From assembly GCF_000716335.1 (NCBI RefSeq), contig NZ_JOBL01000161.1, forward strand, positions 1 through 50,609: a stretch of 50,609 bases of DNA, read 5' to 3'. A program made the translations under genes and the position numbers. Position 1 is the stretch's first letter. Each line of letters starts with the position of its first letter. The stretch comes from Streptomyces sp. NRRL S-118 (GTDB lineage Bacteria; Actinomycetota; Actinomycetes; Streptomycetales; Streptomycetaceae). The notes under the pieces were generated by a model. That model was given only the letters and a program-made list of their open reading frames with translations. It was not told the origin of the DNA and did no database searches. This document shows, one piece after another, positions 47,769 to 50,609 of the stretch.

Positions 47769-49027
47769 AGGGTCACCTCGGGCTTGGGCGAGAGCGCGAT
47801 GAACGCGGTCTCGTGGACGCGGCGCAGGGCCGTGTCCCGCATGAAGATCTCCCGGGTGACCTCGGCCAGCGCCGCGGCCGGAGCGTGCAGGTCGAGGCGG
47901 CTGGCCTCGGCCACCTGATTCGCCCAGGGCGCCGGCACCGCGGTCTCGCCGCCCAGCGCGCCCACGATCGCGCCCGCCATGGTGGCGATCGAGTCGCAGT
48001 CGCGGCCGTAGTTGACGGCGCCCAGCACCGTACGGCGGTAGTCGCCCTCGCCGACCAGCAGCATGCCGAGGGCGATGGGGAGCTCCTCGACGGAGTGCAG
48101 CCGGGAGGGGCGCCGCGCCGCCAGGGAGGGGGAGCGGTAGTCGGGGCCGACCGTGTCGAAGGGTGCCACGGCGTCGCGCAGCGGACGCAGCGCCGCCTCG
48201 AAGTCGGTGTGGCGCGCGGCCACTTCGCATACGGCTTCGATGGCCGCGCGGGTGCCGTCCTTCGCGAGGGCGAGCGCCGCGTCGACGACCGTGGCGGGCG
48301 TCGCGGTGGGCCGGCACGCTTCGGCGACCGCGGCGGCGAAGACGCCCGCGGCCTCGCGGCCGTACGAGGACTGGTGGGCGCCGGCGATGTCGAGGGCCTC
48401 GGCGTAGGCGGCGGCCGGGTTGGCGGCGTTGACCAGGCCGACCGGCGCCATGTACATCGCGGCACCGCAGTTGACGATGTTTCCGTTACCGGCCTCGCGC
48501 GGGTCGGCGTGGCCGTAGTGGAGGCGGGTGACCAGCCACTTCTCGGCGAGGAAGATCCGCTGCAGCGGCAGTGCCTCGGCCTCCAGCTCCGGGATCCAGC
48601 GGGGGTGGGAGATCAGGTCGGGGACGAGGTGGTCGGCGACGGCGTACGCGTCGAGGTGGTCGCGGACCGTTTCGTACACCCGGATCAGCGCGTGCGTCAT
48701 CAGGGTGTCGTCGGTGACGTGCCCGTCGCCCTTGTGGTACGGGGCGAGGGGCCGGGCGGTGCGCCAGGCGTCGCCGTGCCACGGGCCGACGATGCCGGTG
48801 ACGCGGCCGAAGTGGCGTTCCGCGATCTGCTCGGGGGTGTAGCCCTCGACGGGCCCGCCGAGCGCGTCACCGACGGCGGCCCCGACGAGGCTACCGGTGA
48901 TCCGGTCCTCGAGCGTGAGCGTGGGCGGCGTGGGCGAGGCCGTCGCCGCGGGGCCGGTCCGGGACGTCGGTGTGCTCCGGGACGTCGGCGAGGTCGGAGG
49001 CGTCGGTGAGGTCGGAAAGGTCGTCAT
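47765..49027 (-). CDS. ADP-ribosylglycohydrolase-family protein (canonical metal sites)
   Basis: The 420-residue product has a Thr/Ser/Pro-rich N-terminus of about 36 residues, then LEDRITGSLVGAAVGDALGGPVEG, HVTDDTLMTHALI (first metal site) and NYGRDCDSIATMAGAIVGALGG (second metal site). All expected metal-binding Asp and Thr are present, so it is likely active. ATG 49027 is the only usable start before the conserved domain, which forces a 137-bp overlap with the upstream gene. The substrate is unknown; many bacterial relatives act on small ribosides or ADP-ribosylated molecules. Confidence 0.9.
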   Translation of the reverse strand: MTTFPTSPTPPTSPTSRSTPTSRTGPAATASPTPPTLTLEDRITGSLVGAAVGDALGGPVEGYTPEQIAERHFGRVTGIVGPWHGDAWRTARPLAPYHKGDGHVTDDTLMTHALIRVYETVRDHLDAYAVADHLVPDLISHPRWIPELEAEALPLQRIFLAEKWLVTRLHYGHADPREAGNGNIVNCGAAMYMAPVGLVNAANPAAAYAEALDIAGAHQSSYGREAAGVFAAAVAEACRPTATPATVVDAALALAKDGTRAAIEAVCEVAARHTDFEAALRPLRDAVAPFDTVGPDYRSPSLAARRPSRLHSVEELPIALGMLLVGEGDYRRTVLGAVNYGRDCDSIATMAGAIVGALGGETAVPAPWANQVAEASRLDLHAPAAALAEVTREIFMRDTALRRVHETAFIALSPKPEVTL

Positions 49028-50609
49028 GTCGGAATTGTCCACCCGGGGTGGCGAGTCCCGTGTGTGCGAGCCGCTCGGCGAGTTCCACCAGGTCCGTGCC
49101 CGCGAGACGGGGGAGCGCGCAGCCGGCGAGGGTGCGGCAGGCGTCGCGCCAGGTGGCCGGAACTCCGTCGCCTCCGGTGAGCGCACCGGTCAGCGCCCCC
49201 GCGAGGGCGGGGGCGGAGTCGGCCACCCGCGACAGGCACGCGGCGGCCGGCACCGCCGCGGTGACCTCGCCGCCGGCGGCGAGGGCGAGGGCGAGCGCGA
49301 CCGGCACGGTCTCGGCGGCGGCGATGCCGTAGCTGTAGACATGGTCGACGATCTGGTGCTCCAGCAGCGGCACCAGCTCGAAAGCGGTGCCGGCGGCACG
49401 GGCCAGCCGGGTGGCATGCCGGGCGTTGCGGCCGATCTCGGTCGCGTCCGGGAGCTGGCCGAGCGCGGCCTCCACGGCGTCGCCGACCGGTGCGCCGCCC
49501 AGGGCCGCGGCGACGGCGGCGGCCATCGCGCGGGCGCCGTGCACGCCGTCGCCGTCCTGGGTGTAGCGGGCGTCGAACTCGGCGAGTTCGGCGGCGGCGC
49601 GGGGGTCCCCGGGGTGGGCGACGGCGAGGACGGCGGCGCGGACGCAGGCGGCGTCGTCGAAGTAGTGCGGGTTGTCGTGGCCGGTGGCGGGCGGGCGCAG
49701 TCCGGTGGCGAGGTTGCCGAGCCCGGCACGCACCGAGATGCGGGCGCGCAGCGGGAGCACGGCGGACTCGACCTCCGGCGCGCGGTCGGCGGCGGCGGCG
49801 ATCTCGGCGGCGAGGGAGTTCCAGGCCAGATCGACGGCCGCGCACATGCGCCGTGCGGGAGGGAGCGCACGGAAGAGGTCTCCGGCCGCGGTCAGCAGGG
49901 TCTCCGCGGTGAAGACCGCCCACTCGGCGTCGTCGGAGGGGCCGAGCCGAAGGGGCTCCGGTGGCTGGTTGAGGGCGATGGGGACCGGGAGGGTGGTGGT
50001 GGCGTTCTGCTCGGCGAAGGTGTCCAGCTCGCGGGTGAGGCGGCGGGTCCACTCGGGCATGCGGGCGGCGCGGTGACGGGCGGCGGGCCACCCGGCGGCG
50101 TCGCCCGAGGCGAGACCGAGGAGGAGCCCCTCGATACGGAGTCCCGGCGCGGTGCGGGCTGCCGGAGGCACGGAGGACCGCGACCCGGGGCTGCCGTTGC
50201 GCTCCGGGCCCCCGGGGGCCGGCGGCCGGGCAGGGCTGCCCTCGGCCTGCGGGACCGGGGCCGGGCGTGGGGGCCGGGTGTCGGGGGGTCGGACCGGTGT
50301 CGAGGGTGCGGGGTGATCGCTGCCGCGCGGCGGCAACGGTGACGGGGGGCCGTGGCGGCCGTTGTCGCCGGGTGAGCGCGGCCGGGCCGGGCCGTCGTCC
50401 GGGGCGCGGGTGGCGGCGGGGCCGGCCGCGGGAGCCCCGGTACCGGGTGCGGCGTCCACCGGCGCGTCGGCCGCGGGCGCCGGAGTCCCGGCGGGCAGGG
50501 CTGACGGTTCCGGGAGGGTGCCGGCTCGTGGCGCGCTCGGTTCCGCGTCCGCGGGGGCGGGGGTGGCGGTGTCGGGTGCGGGGGCCGGGCCGCGCGGGTG
50601 GGGGCGGGT
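48891..50609 (-). CDS. ADP-ribosylglycohydrolase-family protein, divergent paralogue (5' end may lie outside window)
   Basis: The frame is open to the window edge; a GTG at 50459 gives 522 residues but upstream codons are also Pro/Ala-rich and open. After about 105 disordered residues comes LRIEGLLLGLASGDAAGWPAA, then SDDAEWAVFTAETLL and SYGIAAAETVPVALALALAAGG. At the second metal site, where paralogues have RDCDS or WDTDS, this one reads SRVADSAPALAGAL, so one Asp is replaced by Val, and the first site has DDA, not DDT. It may be impaired or have altered specificity. The C-terminal 60 residues are a low-complexity Asp/His-rich tail that overlaps the next gene. Confidence 0.82.
   Translation of the reverse strand, partial: TRPHPRGPAPAPDTATPAPADAEPSAPRAGTLPEPSALPAGTPAPAADAPVDAAPGTGAPAAGPAATRAPDDGPARPRSPGDNGRHGPPSPLPPRGSDHPAPSTPVRPPDTRPPRPAPVPQAEGSPARPPAPGGPERNGSPGSRSSVPPAARTAPGLRIEGLLLGLASGDAAGWPAARHRAARMPEWTRRLTRELDTFAEQNATTTLPVPIALNQPPEPLRLGPSDDAEWAVFTAETLLTAAGDLFRALPPARRMCAAVDLAWNSLAAEIAAAADRAPEVESAVLPLRARISVRAGLGNLATGLRPPATGHDNPHYFDDAACVRAAVLAVAHPGDPRAAAELAEFDARYTQDGDGVHGARAMAAAVAAALGGAPVGDAVEAALGQLPDATEIGRNARHATRLARAAGTAFELVPLLEHQIVDHVYSYGIAAAETVPVALALALAAGGEVTAAVPAAACLSRVADSAPALAGALTGALTGGDGVPATWRDACRTLAGCALPRLAGTDLVELAERLAHTGLATPGGQFRHDDLSDLTDASDLADVPEHTDVPDRPRGDGLAHAAHAHARGPDHR
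48960..49027. repeat. Imperfect short direct repeats in the gene overlap
   Basis: GGGACGTCGG occurs twice (48961 and 48980) and GTCGGYGAGGTCGGA twice soon after. The repeats encode Asp/Leu/Ser-rich sequence in one frame and Thr/Ser/Pro-rich sequence in the other, and fill most of the overlap of the two glycohydrolase-family genes. Confidence 0.55.

Noticed and set aside
46173..48465. Long plus-strand Gly/Val-rich frames opposite the glycohydrolase-family genes
   Set aside because: They mirror the real minus-strand genes, lack ribosome sites and have no family features.

Overview
The window is a piece of chromosome from a high-GC actinomycete, almost certainly Streptomyces. Third codon positions are strongly G/C, GTG starts are common, many genes have a -10-like hexamer only 6-10 nt before the start codon, and several gene families here are actinobacterial (DUF2567, TIGR03085, the Trp-operon membrane protein, HGxxPAAW, PriA). 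From memory, gene order matches the S. coelicolor segment running from the DksA-like gene through dnaE, his and trp to lgt. No rRNA, tRNA, transposase, integrase, prophage or CRISPR array was seen.

Positions 1-7.4 kb hold a truncated DksA/TraR protein with an Ala/Lys-rich arm, then lspA, an RluD-type pseudouridine synthase, a GNAT acetyltransferase, a Na+/H+ antiporter, an MscS channel, a small hydrolase and a secreted M43-type metalloprotease. From 7.7 to 12.5 kb on the minus strand lie phoD, a membrane-anchored DsbA-like protein, a membrane protein and a DUF2252 protein. dnaE (12.7-16.3 kb) ends in a 16-bp terminator stem. It is followed by a 57-residue protein, an NYN-domain protein, an ABC exporter pair and a DUF2567 protein. 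On the minus strand come YbaK, a Lon-substrate-binding-domain protein, a helical repeat protein and a large beta-helix-like membrane protein.

Positions 25-41 kb are the amino-acid biosynthesis core. hisD-hisC-hisB, a 55-residue membrane protein and hisH are tightly coupled, then hisA/priA-ridA-hisF. An insert carries a VOC protein, an MFS permease with what looks like a decayed regulator, and a TIGR03085 protein. After it come hisI-trpE, three small membrane-protein genes, and trpC-trpM-trpB-trpA. No trpF, trpG or trpD is present. HisA has the sequence of the bifunctional PriA enzyme, which supplies the TrpF step and links the two pathways.

Positions 41-43 kb hold a second DsbA-like protein and lgt, each set off by a strong hairpin. 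From 43.3 kb to the right edge, a six-gene minus-strand operon encodes three ADP-ribosylglycohydrolase-family proteins, a ribokinase, a CaiB/BaiF CoA-transferase and a CitE/HpcH-type lyase. Four of its five junctions are 4-bp stop/start overlaps and the fifth is a 137-bp overlap. This is the best candidate in the window for an uncharacterised pathway, possibly salvage of an N-ribosylated compound. Its substrate is unknown and its first gene runs off the edge.
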